Origin: DASWIG01 sp965371445 | GTDB taxonomy: Bacteria > Acidobacteriota > Thermoanaerobaculia > Multivoradales > J023 | Length of the DNA: 56,476 nt | Reading direction: 5' to 3' | Assembly (NCBI GenBank): GCA_965371445.1 | Contig: CBDUYN010000043.1 | Location: forward strand, 1-56,476 | Shown here: piece by piece, positions 1 through 10,301 of the stretch | How positions within the stretch are numbered: position 1 is the first letter of the stretch | How the letters are laid out: the number at the start of each line of letters is the position of its first letter | Made by a program: the position numbers and the translations under genes | Notes under the pieces: model-generated | Database searches by the model: none | What the model was told of the DNA's origin: nothing | The model's input: only the letters and a program-made list of their open reading frames with translations

Positions 1-191
1 TCAGTGACACGAATCGTCCGCACGTGCTGCGATCGATTGTTGTCAGTGACACGAATCGTCCGCACGTGCTGCGATCGATTGTTGTCAGTGACACGAACCG
101 TCCGCACGTTCTGCGATCGATTGTTGTCAGTGACACGAATCGTCCGCACGTTCTGCGATCGATTGTTGTCAGTGACACGAATCGTCCGCAG
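1..191. repeat. 42-bp tandem array, 4 full units plus a partial fifth
   Basis: Units begin at 1, 43, 85 and 127, each exactly 42 bp, followed by a partial copy from 169 that loses similarity near 191. Units 1 and 2 are identical. Units 3 and 4 differ by one or two bases, including a change that breaks the 8-bp palindrome GCACGTGC into GCACGTTC. Each unit also contains ACGAATCGT and CGATCG, both self-complementary. The array starts at the window edge and probably continues to the left. The period is a multiple of three, so frames stay open through it as 14-residue repeats, but no translation signals support a gene. Confidence 0.95.
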
Positions 192-233
192 GCGTCCGGG
201 ACGCTTCTTGAGCCGGCCAAACCGGCCGCGGCC

Positions 234-724
234 TCAGCCGATCTCGAAGAGGACGTCGCCGCCCTCGACCGGCTGTCCCTCCTTGACCGAGATCTCGCGG
301 ACGACGCCGTCGCGCTCGGCCTTGATCTCGTTTTCCATCTTCATCGCCTCGAGGACGACGAGCCCGTCGCCGACGCAGACCTCCTGGCCCTCCTCGACCA
401 GGATCCGGACCACCCGGCCCGGCATGTAGGCCGTGACCTGGGCGGCGCCTTGGGCATCGCCGACCCGGCTCTTCCTGGCCAGGAAGGTCAACGGATCCAT
501 CAGCTCCACCTCGTCGACGTCGCCGCCCCCGCTGACGCGATACCGGCCGCCGCCGGCCGGGCGGACCGAGACGACGTACTGCCGGCCGTCGATCAGGAGG
601 CTTAGAACGTCGCCGGCGACTCGCCGGAAGTCGATTTCGTATTCCTCGCCGTCGACCCTGACCTGGTAACAATGGTCGTGGCGCTCGAGGTGGACCTCGG
701 CTTCTCGGTCCCTGTGCTTGACGA

Positions 725-734
<10 letters not shown>
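234..734 (-). CDS. Biotin carboxyl carrier protein (biotinyl-domain subunit of an acyl-CoA carboxylase)
   Basis: This 166-residue protein carries the biotin that shuttles carboxyl groups in an acetyl- or propionyl-CoA-type carboxylase. The C-terminal half (about residues 98-166) is a biotinyl/lipoyl domain with the biotinylation motif EAMKMENEI, with the modified lysine at residue 132. The N-terminal half (KHRDREAEVHL onward) resembles the linker domain that precedes the biotinyl domain in alpha subunits of propionyl- and methylcrotonyl-CoA carboxylases. The ATG overlaps the end of the biotin carboxylase gene by 10 bp, which implies translational coupling. In many bacteria these two domains are one polypeptide, so this is a split alpha subunit. 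A GCCGG/CCGGC hairpin at 213-227 lies just downstream. The carboxyltransferase subunit is not in the window, so the substrate is not settled. Confidence 0.9.
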
Positions 735-2275
<1,541 letters not shown>

Positions 2276-2298
2276 GGAGAGCCGATCATAGCAGTGCT

Positions 2299-3060
2299 CT
2301 ATGGCCAGAGAATCCTCTCGAGCTCGTCGTAGCCCTCGACGACCCACGTCGGCGCAAGCGGCGAGGACTCCGCGTCCTCGCGGCTCGTGACGCCGGTCAG
2401 GAGGAGCGCCGTCCGGATCCCCGCGGCGACGCCCGCGGCGATGTCGGTCGCGAGGTTGTCGCCGACGAGGACCGTCTCCTCCTTGGGGAGGCCGAGCCGG
2501 CGGAGCGCGATCTCCATGATTACCTTCTCGGGCTTGCCCACCACGAACGGCTCGGCACCCGTCGCCGCCGTGATCGCCTGGCAGATCGCGCCGTTACCCG
2601 GCGAGAGCCCCTTGTCGGTGTTGACGACGAGGTCCGGGTTCGTCGACACGAACCGCGCGCCGCCACGGATCAGGATCGACGCTCGCTCCAGCTTTTCGTA
2701 ATCGACCGACGTGTCGAGGCTCACGACGACGTAGCCCGGGTCGCGGTCGGTGATCGTGAGGCCTTTCTCCAGGAGGGCTCCCTCCATCCCCTCCTCGCCG
2801 ATCATGAAGACCCGGCCCTCGCCGATCCACTCCGCTGTCGCCTGGGCCGAGGTCAGGACCTCCTCGACCTCGCAGGGGATGTCGAGGAGGCGCAGGCGCC
2901 GGCAGATCTCCTCGGGCGTCCGGTTGGCGCGGTTGGTCACGAAGAGGTAGGGGACGTCTTCAAAGCGCAGCCGTTCGAGGAAGCGGGCGGCACCGGGCAC
3001 GGCCTGGCTGCCGCGGTAGACGGTCCCGTCGAGGTCGAGCAGGGCGCCGGCGATCGTCAT
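2299..3060 (-). CDS. HAD-superfamily phosphatase, NagD/IIA-like
   Basis: A 253-residue cytosolic HAD hydrolase. Motif I is LLDLDGTVYRG near the N-terminus (nucleophile Asp in DLDGT), motif II is the FVTN segment, motif III is the Lys of VVGKPEK and motif IV is VLVGDNLATDIAAG. The length and the capping region between motifs II and III fit subfamily IIA (NagD, phosphoglycolate and 4-nitrophenylphosphatase-like enzymes). Substrates in this family range over sugar phosphates, nucleotides and phosphoglycolate, and none can be chosen here. The gene overlaps the end of the pterin-synthase paralogue by 4 bp (ATGA), so the two are probably co-transcribed and coupled; biotin carboxylase follows after 23 bp. 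Confidence 0.9.
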   Translation of the reverse strand: MTIAGALLDLDGTVYRGSQAVPGAARFLERLRFEDVPYLFVTNRANRTPEEICRRLRLLDIPCEVEEVLTSAQATAEWIGEGRVFMIGEEGMEGALLEKGLTITDRDPGYVVVSLDTSVDYEKLERASILIRGGARFVSTNPDLVVNTDKGLSPGNGAICQAITAATGAEPFVVGKPEKVIMEIALRRLGLPKEETVLVGDNLATDIAAGVAAGIRTALLLTGVTSREDAESSPLAPTWVVEGYDELERILWP

Positions 3061-3455
3061 GGCACCCGGTAGGTCGCCGAGCAGTCGGGGCCCTCCCAGA
3101 CCGTGACCTCGGTGATCGGCGCCTTGGGCAGCCGGCGCTTGATCGCCTCAAAGAAGTAGGCCGCCAGGTGCTCGGTGGTCGGGCTCAGCTCGTCGAAGGG
3201 AGCGACGGAGTTGATGTCGCCGTGGTGGAAGGGCTTGACGAGCTTCGTGAGGGCGCGTTTGACCTTCATGAAGTCGAAGCCGTAGCCCTCGGTGCTGAGC
3301 TTCGTCGTCTCGAGGACCACCTCGACCTTCCAGTTGTGACCGTGGACCGGCTCGGGCCGTCCGCGGTAGGCGTAGAGATGATGGGCTGCCTCGAAGTGGT
3401 CGCGGACGCGCAGCACGTAGGTCGGCCCTCCGGAGTCCGTCGTCGTCTTTGGCAT
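3057..3455 (-). CDS. 6-pyruvoyl-tetrahydropterin synthase paralogue, probably PTPS-III type
   Basis: A 132-residue protein of the PTPS/QueD fold. The zinc-binding histidines are visible in FEAAHHL and in VHGHNW, and the C-terminal WEGPDCSATY matches the family end. The catalytic Cys that normally sits four residues before HGH in QueD is absent; the sequence there is PEPVHGH. A Glu at the E-x2-HGH position is the hallmark described for PTPS-III enzymes, which replace dihydroneopterin aldolase (FolB) in folate synthesis. I therefore favour a folate role over queuosine, as an inference from one motif. It heads the leftward HAD - biotin carboxylase - carrier cluster and overlaps the HAD gene by 4 bp. 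No other folate or queuosine gene is in the window. Confidence 0.85.
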   Translation of the reverse strand: MPKTTTDSGGPTYVLRVRDHFEAAHHLYAYRGRPEPVHGHNWKVEVVLETTKLSTEGYGFDFMKVKRALTKLVKPFHHGDINSVAPFDELSPTTEHLAAYFFEAIKRRLPKAPITEVTVWEGPDCSATYRVP

Positions 3456-3499
3456 GGCGGCGATTCTAGCCCCGACGGCGGCTCACGCGTCCAGCTTTC

Positions 3500-3553
3500 G
3501 GCCCTCCGTTCCGAGAACGTCGTATAGTAAGGACCTCGACCCCAACAAGGAGA
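3500..3553 (+). promoter_or_regulatory. Likely promoter and ribosome binding site of the 3560 gene
   Basis: TATAGT at 3523-3528 is a good -10-like hexamer in the short divergent gap between the pterin gene and the membrane/TPR gene. AAGGAGA at 3547-3553 lies six bases before the ATG at 3560. No convincing -35 was seen. Confidence 0.45.
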
Positions 3554-3559
3554 CAGCGG

Positions 3560-6500
3560 ATGTTCTGGCTTGGACTCCTCCTCGTCGTGCTTCTCGTCCT
3601 GAACGCCTTGGCGCATCTCGGCGTCGCCACCGAGGGGCCTCCACCCGACCGGCCTTTCGGGGCCCTGACCTTGATCCTGGCCGGACTCGGCCTCGTCGGG
3701 CACACGCTCTGCGCCTCCGAGGGCTTCCTTTTCGCACCGGAGATCGGCGTGATCCTGTATCAAGGGAGCGGCCTGTGGCGTGCCGGGCTCTACCTCCTCC
3801 TGCTCGGGATCGCGTTTTCCGCCGCGCTGATCCCCGAAACCGTCCGCCAATTCGTCCACCGCGACGAGCCCGTCCGCTGGGCGCACCTGAACAGGCTTCT
3901 CTCCATCGCCACCGGGGTCACCGTCGTCTCGGGCCTGCGCATCCGTCTGCTCAATCCTGAAGACTTCTCGTCGCTTCAGATCCAGGCCTACGACCTCTTC
4001 TTCCCGCCGCTCGCCCTCTGGACCGGTGCCTGCCTTTTGCTGGCCCTGGCCTGGTGCCTGCGCGTTCCCAAGGGCTGGCGGATGGCGGTGCCGGTGCTCT
4101 GGACCGCGGTGTTCTGGCTGTCCGTCGAGCTCCGGGCGAGACCCTTCGACGACTTTTGGACGATCTGGGCCTGGCGGGCGCTGGGGGCCGTGATCCTCCT
4201 TGTGTTCGTCCTGACGCGGGGCTTTCGGCAGACCGCCTGGGCCTTCCGGAAGGAGGAGGTCTCGGCCCTGGAAGTCCGGAAACGTCGGGCGGCCGCCGTG
4301 GCCCTGGCGATCCTGTTGGTGAGCCTTTCCGGCCTCTACCTGCTGATGAGCTTCGGCTTTCTGCACATCGACCTCCAGCTGCTGGTGATCGGCTACCTCT
4401 TCTTCTGGCTGGTCCTCGCGGAGGTCAAAGACATGCGGGGAGTCCTGACCGGCTGGCATGCGAAGGAGGCCGAGGAGTACCTCTTGGGGAAGGCGTTGCG
4501 GCTCGCGGGCAAGGCGTTGCGGTTCGTGGGGAGGTCCCTGAAGTTCGAGAATTCCGGGGCGGCGGTCGTCAAGACCCTGGCTCTCTGCCTGGTCGTTTTG
4601 GCGATCAACGAAATCGGCAATCGCCGCAAGACGATCGTGGAGCCGTTCCGGGTCCTTGCGGAGCCCAGCGTGGAGAAGAAATCGGGCCTGGGTGAAGACG
4701 TCGCCGGGTATCTCTTCAACCAGCTCGGGCTCTTCGAGAAGGAGTTGCGTCAGACGGTGATCCCGCTGACGGGTTCGGTGCAGGCTTCCGCCCCCGGCAC
4801 GGACCGCGTCAGCAGCGGCTTCGCCGCCAGCAGCGGGTTTTACGAGGGCCTGTCGTTCGTCAGCTCCACCGAGGTGGTGATCGCCAATGTACGGATCCCG
4901 GTCCACGTGCTCCTGAGCCCGATCTTGCGTCCGATCCGGAGCCTGCTGGGCACCCGGGTCCTGACGGGCGCCGTCCAACTCGACGAGGACAGCTACAAGC
5001 TGATCGTCAGCTCGACGCGAGGCGAAAGTTGGCAACTGGAGAGGACGCGGCTTGGCGGTGAAGACGGGAACGCCGAGGCCGACGTCATGTACTGGACCTT
5101 CTTGGAAATGGCCGACGAGCTCGCCTTCAACGTCTTTGCCGACAGCGAGGCGTCCGCGTTGGGGGAAACGCGGTCGAGGGAGGTGTTTGAGACGGTCCGC
5201 CAGCACCTCGAGGTCCTCAGCGAGGAGAAATGCTCCAGATCCGACGCGTGGTTCCAAGCGAGCTCGTCCTTGCAGCAAATCGTCGCGGACGACCCCTCTT
5301 TCGCTCTGGCCCGTTACCATCTCGCCCTCGCCCTGCTGGAGTGTAGCCTGTTTAACGAACCCGTCCTGATTCTCCGCGAAACCGTCAAGGAAGCACCCCG
5401 CTACATCCCGGCCTACAACGCCTTGGCCTATGCGCTCGTTCGCTGGAACGAAGACGAGTTGGAGGCCGAGAGGCTGTGGAAGCGGGTTCTTTCCTCGTCG
5501 GAGGCCGGGACGATCTCCCGCGCCCTGGCCTATCACGGCCTGGCTCGTCTGATGCTGGACCCCGACGACCTGCTGGCCGTCAAGGCAGGGTTCGAAGAGG
5601 CGTCGGACACCGGGACGAAGGGGCTCGCGGAGCGGGGGCTCAAGTACTTGGACAGGAGCACCCTGGCGTTCTACTACGCTCGCCGGGCCGAGAGGCTTTA
5701 CGTGGAAACCGGGGGCGCCGATCCGCAGATCGTCCATCGCCGGGCCACGGCGCTCGGCGACCTCGCCAGGATCCTCGAACGCCGGGCGGGCGGTTTTCTG
5801 TCTGTCAACCCCGAGGTTTGGTCGTGTCAGGGCGAAGTCCTGCTCTTCGGGTTCGACTCTCAGGCCCTCGCCCCCGACGCTACGGAGAACGGGGACGCCG
5901 CCTGGGTTCTCGAGACGATCGACGGCCCCTTCCGGGTCGACCCTCGCGAGCTGTCCTCGAAGCTGGAACGGCGCGGTCTACAGGGCCTCTACCTGGCGGC
6001 CGATCCGACTCCGGTCGGCCAGCTCGACACCTGGCGGGTGGAAACGCAGGCGCACGAAAGCTACCTCCTGATCCTGGAGGGCCGTCGGCTCAACGTCTAC
6101 GGCAAGGCCCTGCGCCGGAGCCACTACAACAAGGTGGCCCGACGTTTCCTGCGTCAGGCGATCGCTCTCCAGCCGGTGGATTCCACCAACCTCTGCCACC
6201 TGGCGGCGAGCAACTACGTCCTGGGGAACGATCGTCAGATGAAGAATCTCCAAGACGAAATCAGGGCGCGCTGGGCGCTCGCCCAACGCTATGCCGTACA
6301 CTATCCGATACGGGACAACACCGTTCGGCTGCCGGCATATTTCTTTGAGCAAGCGATCGCCGAATATGCAACCATTGCCGAAAACACCAAGATCTGGAAA
6401 ACCAGCTCTCTAGAAGAGGTCGAGGCTGCCCGCTGCACCGTCTACAACGAGGCGATCCAGCGCTCGCCTCTGTCCGTCGAGGCTCCGTGCCGGCCGTCGA

Positions 6501-6634
6501 CGCGGCCCTTTCCGGCAAGCCTCGCCGTGGCCGAAGACGCGACTCCGGCCACCGCTCTCGACGACGTGGACGAAGACCTTTTCCTCCCCGACTTCGGCGA
6601 CGAAGATGCTATCTTCATCCCGGAGGACTTTTGA
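3560..6634 (+). CDS. Large polytopic membrane protein with TPR-like soluble domain, unknown function
   Basis: A 1024-residue protein that I do not recognise. The first ~350 residues hold about ten hydrophobic segments (near 2-22, 33-50, 73-92, 143-164, 171-185, 196-214, 236-258, 262-278 and 333-348, plus a weaker one). The rest is soluble. A region rich in alternating hydrophobics (about 420-510) is followed by helical hairpins resembling degenerate TPRs (about 565-690, for example YHLALALLECSLFNEPVLI), and helices recur near 860-900. The C-terminus is acidic. The stop overlaps the start of the next gene (TGATGA at 6632-6637), so the two form an operon and probably work together. A good AAGGAG site supports the start. 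A membrane scaffold or sensor facing the partner TPR protein is a guess only. Confidence 0.85.
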   Translation: MFWLGLLLVVLLVLNALAHLGVATEGPPPDRPFGALTLILAGLGLVGHTLCASEGFLFAPEIGVILYQGSGLWRAGLYLLLLGIAFSAALIPETVRQFVHRDEPVRWAHLNRLLSIATGVTVVSGLRIRLLNPEDFSSLQIQAYDLFFPPLALWTGACLLLALAWCLRVPKGWRMAVPVLWTAVFWLSVELRARPFDDFWTIWAWRALGAVILLVFVLTRGFRQTAWAFRKEEVSALEVRKRRAAAVALAILLVSLSGLYLLMSFGFLHIDLQLLVIGYLFFWLVLAEVKDMRGVLTGWHAKEAEEYLLGKALRLAGKALRFVGRSLKFENSGAAVVKTLALCLVVLAINEIGNRRKTIVEPFRVLAEPSVEKKSGLGEDVAGYLFNQLGLFEKELRQTVIPLTGSVQASAPGTDRVSSGFAASSGFYEGLSFVSSTEVVIANVRIPVHVLLSPILRPIRSLLGTRVLTGAVQLDEDSYKLIVSSTRGESWQLERTRLGGEDGNAEADVMYWTFLEMADELAFNVFADSEASALGETRSREVFETVRQHLEVLSEEKCSRSDAWFQASSSLQQIVADDPSFALARYHLALALLECSLFNEPVLILRETVKEAPRYIPAYNALAYALVRWNEDELEAERLWKRVLSSSEAGTISRALAYHGLARLMLDPDDLLAVKAGFEEASDTGTKGLAERGLKYLDRSTLAFYYARRAERLYVETGGADPQIVHRRATALGDLARILERRAGGFLSVNPEVWSCQGEVLLFGFDSQALAPDATENGDAAWVLETIDGPFRVDPRELSSKLERRGLQGLYLAADPTPVGQLDTWRVETQAHESYLLILEGRRLNVYGKALRRSHYNKVARRFLRQAIALQPVDSTNLCHLAASNYVLGNDRQMKNLQDEIRARWALAQRYAVHYPIRDNTVRLPAYFFEQAIAEYATIAENTKIWKTSSLEEVEAARCTVYNEAIQRSPLSVEAPCRPSTRPFPASLAVAEDATPATALDDVDEDLFLPDFGDEDAIFIPEDF

Positions 6635-8463
6635 TGAAACGCCACGAACGCTCCCTTTTCCTTGCGCTCCTTCTGCTGGCCACCCTCGGCGGCGCGGCGA
6701 CGGCGGCCGGAGCCCAGGAAGCCAAAGGACGGCAAGCCTGGAGGGATCAGGTCAGCCAGGCCCTTCGTCTCGCCCAGGGCGAGAGCTTCGAGCAGGCGCT
6801 CCGGGAGGCGGAGACCGCCCTGGAGCTGGCGGGAGAGGATCCGACCCTCCAGGCCTCGACGCGCAACGTCCTCGGCCGGATCCACGAGCTCGCCGGGAGC
6901 CCCGGAAAAGCCGTCGTGGAATACGAGTTGGCACTCAAGCTCTTTCGGGAAACCGGCAGCGCTCGGGGCCAGGCCTCGGTCTACGACAACCTGATCCGTG
7001 CTCATGGCGCCGCGGCCAGGAGCCTCGCCGCGGCAGACGGGATCGAAAAGGCCCTGGAATACGCCCGGCGGACCGTGGAGGTCTTCGAGCGAGCCGAGGG
7101 ACGCAGTCACCCACGCCTGGCGTCCTACCTCGACGAGCTCGGCCGGCTCCTGGAAAGCGACGAGCGGCTCGAGGAAGCGGCGGCCGTTTACGAGCGGGCG
7201 CTCGAGATCCGCAACGACGTCCTCAATCCCGGGGACGCCCGGATCGCCAGGTCCTTCCGGAACCTGGGCCGGATCGCCTGCCTGGACGGAGACCTCGGTG
7301 CCGCGACGTCGCTGCTCGAGCGCGCCTACACCATGTTGCGCCGCTATCCGGAGACACCGGTCCTGGCTCTGGTCCGGACCGCCGAAGCGGCGGGGCGCCT
7401 GCGCTTCGAGCAGAAGCATCCGGACCTCGCCCGGGACCTCTACACCGAGGCCTTTGCGCGGTTCGACGAGGGGCCTTCCGACGAACCGTCGTTTCAGCTC
7501 GAGCGCGTCCTCCTGCTCGCCGGCCGGGCAACTCTGTTGAGGGAGGAGGAGCCCGACGGATCTTCTACTCTGTGGGTCGCGGCCCAGAAGGGCTTGGCGG
7601 TCCTTCTCCCGGAGATCGAGCCGCCACTCCAGGTCGAGGCGGTTTTCGTTGACCTCCTGCGAAGCACTCGTTGCGGCCGCCGTCCGCGCGACGTCGATGC
7701 CGTATTCTCCGGCTATGTCGCCGAACGACAGCGACGGCTCACGGCCCTGGGCTATTTCGACCACGATCCGGAGAACGACGGGATCGCCGGGCCGGAGACG
7801 CTGGACGCGATCCGGGGCTTCCTGGCGGGCCGGGAGGGAGGCGTCCTCGACGTCGAGGCCGACAAGGAGCTTGCCGAACGCGCCCGACTCCGAGAGCTCT
7901 GGGACGCGAACGGCAAGGAGCTCGAGGTCGTCAAGCTCGTGAGAGCCGAGGACGGCTGGATCCGCTTCTCCCACCAGGAGGTCCGGAGGCTGTCACCGGC
8001 CGAGCCGCTTTTGGACGGGCTGGCAGCGAAGGGTCCCAGGCTCTACGTCGATTTCCCCGGCGCCGCCGAGGAGATCGACGACAGCTCGCCGGCCGAGGCG
8101 CGCGCTCTCTGGTTCGTCGGCGGCCCCCCCGAGCTTCGCGAGCTCTTCTTCACCCACGATCTCGCGCTGACTTGTGGGATGGTGGAGGAGCCGACGTTGC
8201 GCTGCCGGTTGGAGCTCGAATCGCGGACCTGGCAAGCGGTGATCCGGGGATCGCCCGCACAACTGGAAGCGGTGTACCGCTGGCCGCGCCCCGGGACCGG
8301 ACGCGGAACGAGCCTCGCTCTCCAGCTGGCACGCATCGACCTCGGACCCGAGCCCTGGGCCGAGGCGTGGATCGCCGCCGGCGAAGCCGGTGATGCGGAG
8401 CCGCCGCTCGAGGATCGGCTACGGCTGATCGTCAGGAAGCCGCCGGAGCCCGCTTCGAGATGA
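6634..8463 (+). CDS. Secreted TPR protein with peptidoglycan-binding-like domain
   Basis: A 609-residue protein with a signal peptide (MKRHERSLFLALLLLATLGG, cleavage likely after the following Ala-rich AGAQ). TPR-like helices run from about 30 to 330, with repeats such as SYLDELGRLLESDERLEEAA. Around residues 360-395, RQRRLTALGYFDHDPENDGI followed by AGPETLDAIRGFL matches the PG_binding_1 fold, which binds peptidoglycan. The C-terminal ~200 residues are beta-rich and unrecognised. The open frame extends upstream to 6487, but the ATG at 6634, overlapping the preceding stop, gives a clean signal peptide. It probably acts in the periplasm or cell wall together with the upstream membrane protein. 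Confidence 0.85.
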   Translation: MKRHERSLFLALLLLATLGGAATAAGAQEAKGRQAWRDQVSQALRLAQGESFEQALREAETALELAGEDPTLQASTRNVLGRIHELAGSPGKAVVEYELALKLFRETGSARGQASVYDNLIRAHGAAARSLAAADGIEKALEYARRTVEVFERAEGRSHPRLASYLDELGRLLESDERLEEAAAVYERALEIRNDVLNPGDARIARSFRNLGRIACLDGDLGAATSLLERAYTMLRRYPETPVLALVRTAEAAGRLRFEQKHPDLARDLYTEAFARFDEGPSDEPSFQLERVLLLAGRATLLREEEPDGSSTLWVAAQKGLAVLLPEIEPPLQVEAVFVDLLRSTRCGRRPRDVDAVFSGYVAERQRRLTALGYFDHDPENDGIAGPETLDAIRGFLAGREGGVLDVEADKELAERARLRELWDANGKELEVVKLVRAEDGWIRFSHQEVRRLSPAEPLLDGLAAKGPRLYVDFPGAAEEIDDSSPAEARALWFVGGPPELRELFFTHDLALTCGMVEEPTLRCRLELESRTWQAVIRGSPAQLEAVYRWPRPGTGRGTSLALQLARIDLGPEPWAEAWIAAGEAGDAEPPLEDRLRLIVRKPPEPASR

Positions 8464-8495
8464 GGAGCGCGGCGATCAGGTAGACTCCGCGGGCG

Positions 8496-10277
8496 ATGAC
8501 GCTCGAAAACTTCCTCCTCCTCGCCATCCTCGCCTTCATGATCGCCGCTTTCGTGCGCGAGTGGATGCCGCTCGACGTGGTGGCGCTCGCGACGATGGCG
8601 CTTCTCCTCCTCTGCGACCTCGTCACCCCGGCGGAGGCCGTCTCGGGCTTTTCCAACGAGGCGGTCATCACGGTGATGATGATGTTCATCCTCTCCGACG
8701 CCCTGGTGCGAAGCGGCGTCGTCGCCAAGATCGCGCATGCGTTTGCCGGCATCTCGCGCCAGAGCCACTGGCCCGGCTCGATCGCTCTCATGTCGGTCGC
8801 CGGAGTGCTTTCGGCTTTTATCAACAACGTCGCCGCGCTGACCATCTTCATGCCGGTCACGCTCCACATGGCCCGCGACTTCAAAGTCAGCCCCACGAAG
8901 CTCCTCCTGCCGCTCTCCTACGCGACCATCTTCGGCGGTGCCTGCACCCTTGTGGGCACCTCGACGAACCTGCTCGTCAGCTCGCTCGCCGACGAGTACG
9001 GCTTCGTGCCCTTCACCATGTTCGAGCTCGCCGGCCTCGGATCGATCCTCTTCGTCATCGGACTGGCCTACACCGTGGCCGTCCCGATGCGCCTCCTGCC
9101 CTCGCGCTCGATCCTCTCGAGCCTGACCAGGAAGTACCACCTGAGCGCCTACCTGACCGAGGTCCGGCTGGCGGAAGGATCCTCTCTGATCGGCCGGACG
9201 GTGGTCGAGGAGGGCTTGAACGAGCGCTACGGCTTGAACGTCCTGGAGATCCTGCGCGGCGCGCGCAAGATCGCGACCGACCTGCGCAACACGCGCCTCG
9301 AAGCGCACGACACGTTGATCGTCCGCGGCTCGGTGGAGGACATCCTGTTGTTCAAGGACCGCTACGGCCTGCTGCTCTTGACCGACCTCAAGCTCAAGGA
9401 CAGCGCGCTCACCGACAAGAACAACGTCCTGATGGAGGTGCAGCTCGCGCCGAGCTCGCGGCTGGCCGGCCAGACGCTGCGCGAGATCAACTTCCGCAAG
9501 AGCTACGGTTGTTTCGTCCTGGCCTTGAACCGCCACGGCGAGCTGATCCGCGAGAAGCTCGCCTCGATCCCCCTGGAACGCTGGGACACGCTCCTCGTCT
9601 TCGGTCCCCGGGCCCGCATTGAGGCCCTGGGCGAGGAGTTCATCCCCTTGGAGGAGCTGGAGCTGCGGCTCCGCCTGCGGCGCAATTGGTGGATTCCGGC
9701 GCTCGTCGTGCCGGCGGTGATGTTGCTCGCCGCCGTGGGGGTGATGCCGATCTTGAAAGCCGCGATCCTCGGTGCGGTGACGCTCATCGTCAGCCGGGTG
9801 ATCACCATCCAACAGGCCTACCAGGCGATCAACTGGACGGTGATCTTTCTCGTCGCGGCGGTCCTTCCCGTCGGCAAGGCGATGGTGAACACGGGCCTCG
9901 CCCAGACGCTGGGCGAAACCGTCGCGGGCTTTGGCGTCGAATACGGCGCCTACGCCGTCATCGCGCTGCTCTATTTTGCGACGACGTTCTTGACCGAGCT
10001 CATGTCGAACAACTCGACCGCGGTCCTGATGGTCCCCATCGCCATCTCGACCGCCGCTGTCATGGGACTCGAGGGCAAGACGTTCCTGATGGCCGTGACG
10101 TTTGGCGCGTCGGCGAGCTTCTTGACGCCCATGGGATACAAGACCAACGCCATGGTCTACGGTCCCGGCGGCTACCGTTTCATGGACTACATCCGGATGG
10201 GCTTTCCCTTGAAGATCCTGGTCGGGATCGTCTCGGTGCTGCTCTTGCCGCTCTTCTGGCCGCTCGTGGGGACGTAG
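8496..10277 (+). CDS. SLC13-family permease with two TrkA-C (RCK_C) domains
   Basis: A 593-residue inner-membrane transporter of the SLC13/DASS-like ion transporter superfamily. The N-terminal membrane half holds the typical hairpin region FINNVAALTIFMPVTLHMA, and the C-terminal half has the matching LMSNNSTAVLMVPIA. Between them, about residues 210-390, are two cytosolic RCK_C domains (SLIGRTVVEEGLNERYGLNV and SRLAGQTLREINFRKSYGCF). Proteins of this layout move sulfate, dicarboxylates or other anions, usually with sodium; the substrate is not predictable from sequence. It is 32 bp downstream of the TPR gene and may be read from the same promoter. A palindrome overlaps its stop codon. Confidence 0.92.
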   Translation: MTLENFLLLAILAFMIAAFVREWMPLDVVALATMALLLLCDLVTPAEAVSGFSNEAVITVMMMFILSDALVRSGVVAKIAHAFAGISRQSHWPGSIALMSVAGVLSAFINNVAALTIFMPVTLHMARDFKVSPTKLLLPLSYATIFGGACTLVGTSTNLLVSSLADEYGFVPFTMFELAGLGSILFVIGLAYTVAVPMRLLPSRSILSSLTRKYHLSAYLTEVRLAEGSSLIGRTVVEEGLNERYGLNVLEILRGARKIATDLRNTRLEAHDTLIVRGSVEDILLFKDRYGLLLLTDLKLKDSALTDKNNVLMEVQLAPSSRLAGQTLREINFRKSYGCFVLALNRHGELIREKLASIPLERWDTLLVFGPRARIEALGEEFIPLEELELRLRLRRNWWIPALVVPAVMLLAAVGVMPILKAAILGAVTLIVSRVITIQQAYQAINWTVIFLVAAVLPVGKAMVNTGLAQTLGETVAGFGVEYGAYAVIALLYFATTFLTELMSNNSTAVLMVPIAISTAAVMGLEGKTFLMAVTFGASASFLTPMGYKTNAMVYGPGGYRFMDYIRMGFPLKILVGIVSVLLLPLFWPLVGT

Positions 10278-10301
10278 GGCGCACGGGCTGTGCGCCCCTA
10301 C
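10274..10301. terminator. Bidirectional hairpin across two convergent stop codons
   Basis: An 11-bp stem, GTAGGGCGCAC pairing with GTGCGCCCCTAC (one bulged C), has a GGGCT loop. It contains the TAG of the transporter gene on the left arm and the reverse TAG of the phosphatase gene on the right arm. There is no U-tract, so termination is inferred from position and symmetry. Confidence 0.6.

Noticed and set aside
4..605. Open frames through the first 42-bp array as genes of 14-residue repeats
   Set aside because: The frames stay open only because the period is a multiple of three; there is no ribosome binding site, and they run antisense over the biotin-carrier gene.
3266..5737. An 823-codon minus-strand frame opposite the membrane/TPR gene
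   Set aside because: It is a shadow frame; its C-terminal end is simply a shifted reading of the pterin-synthase gene.
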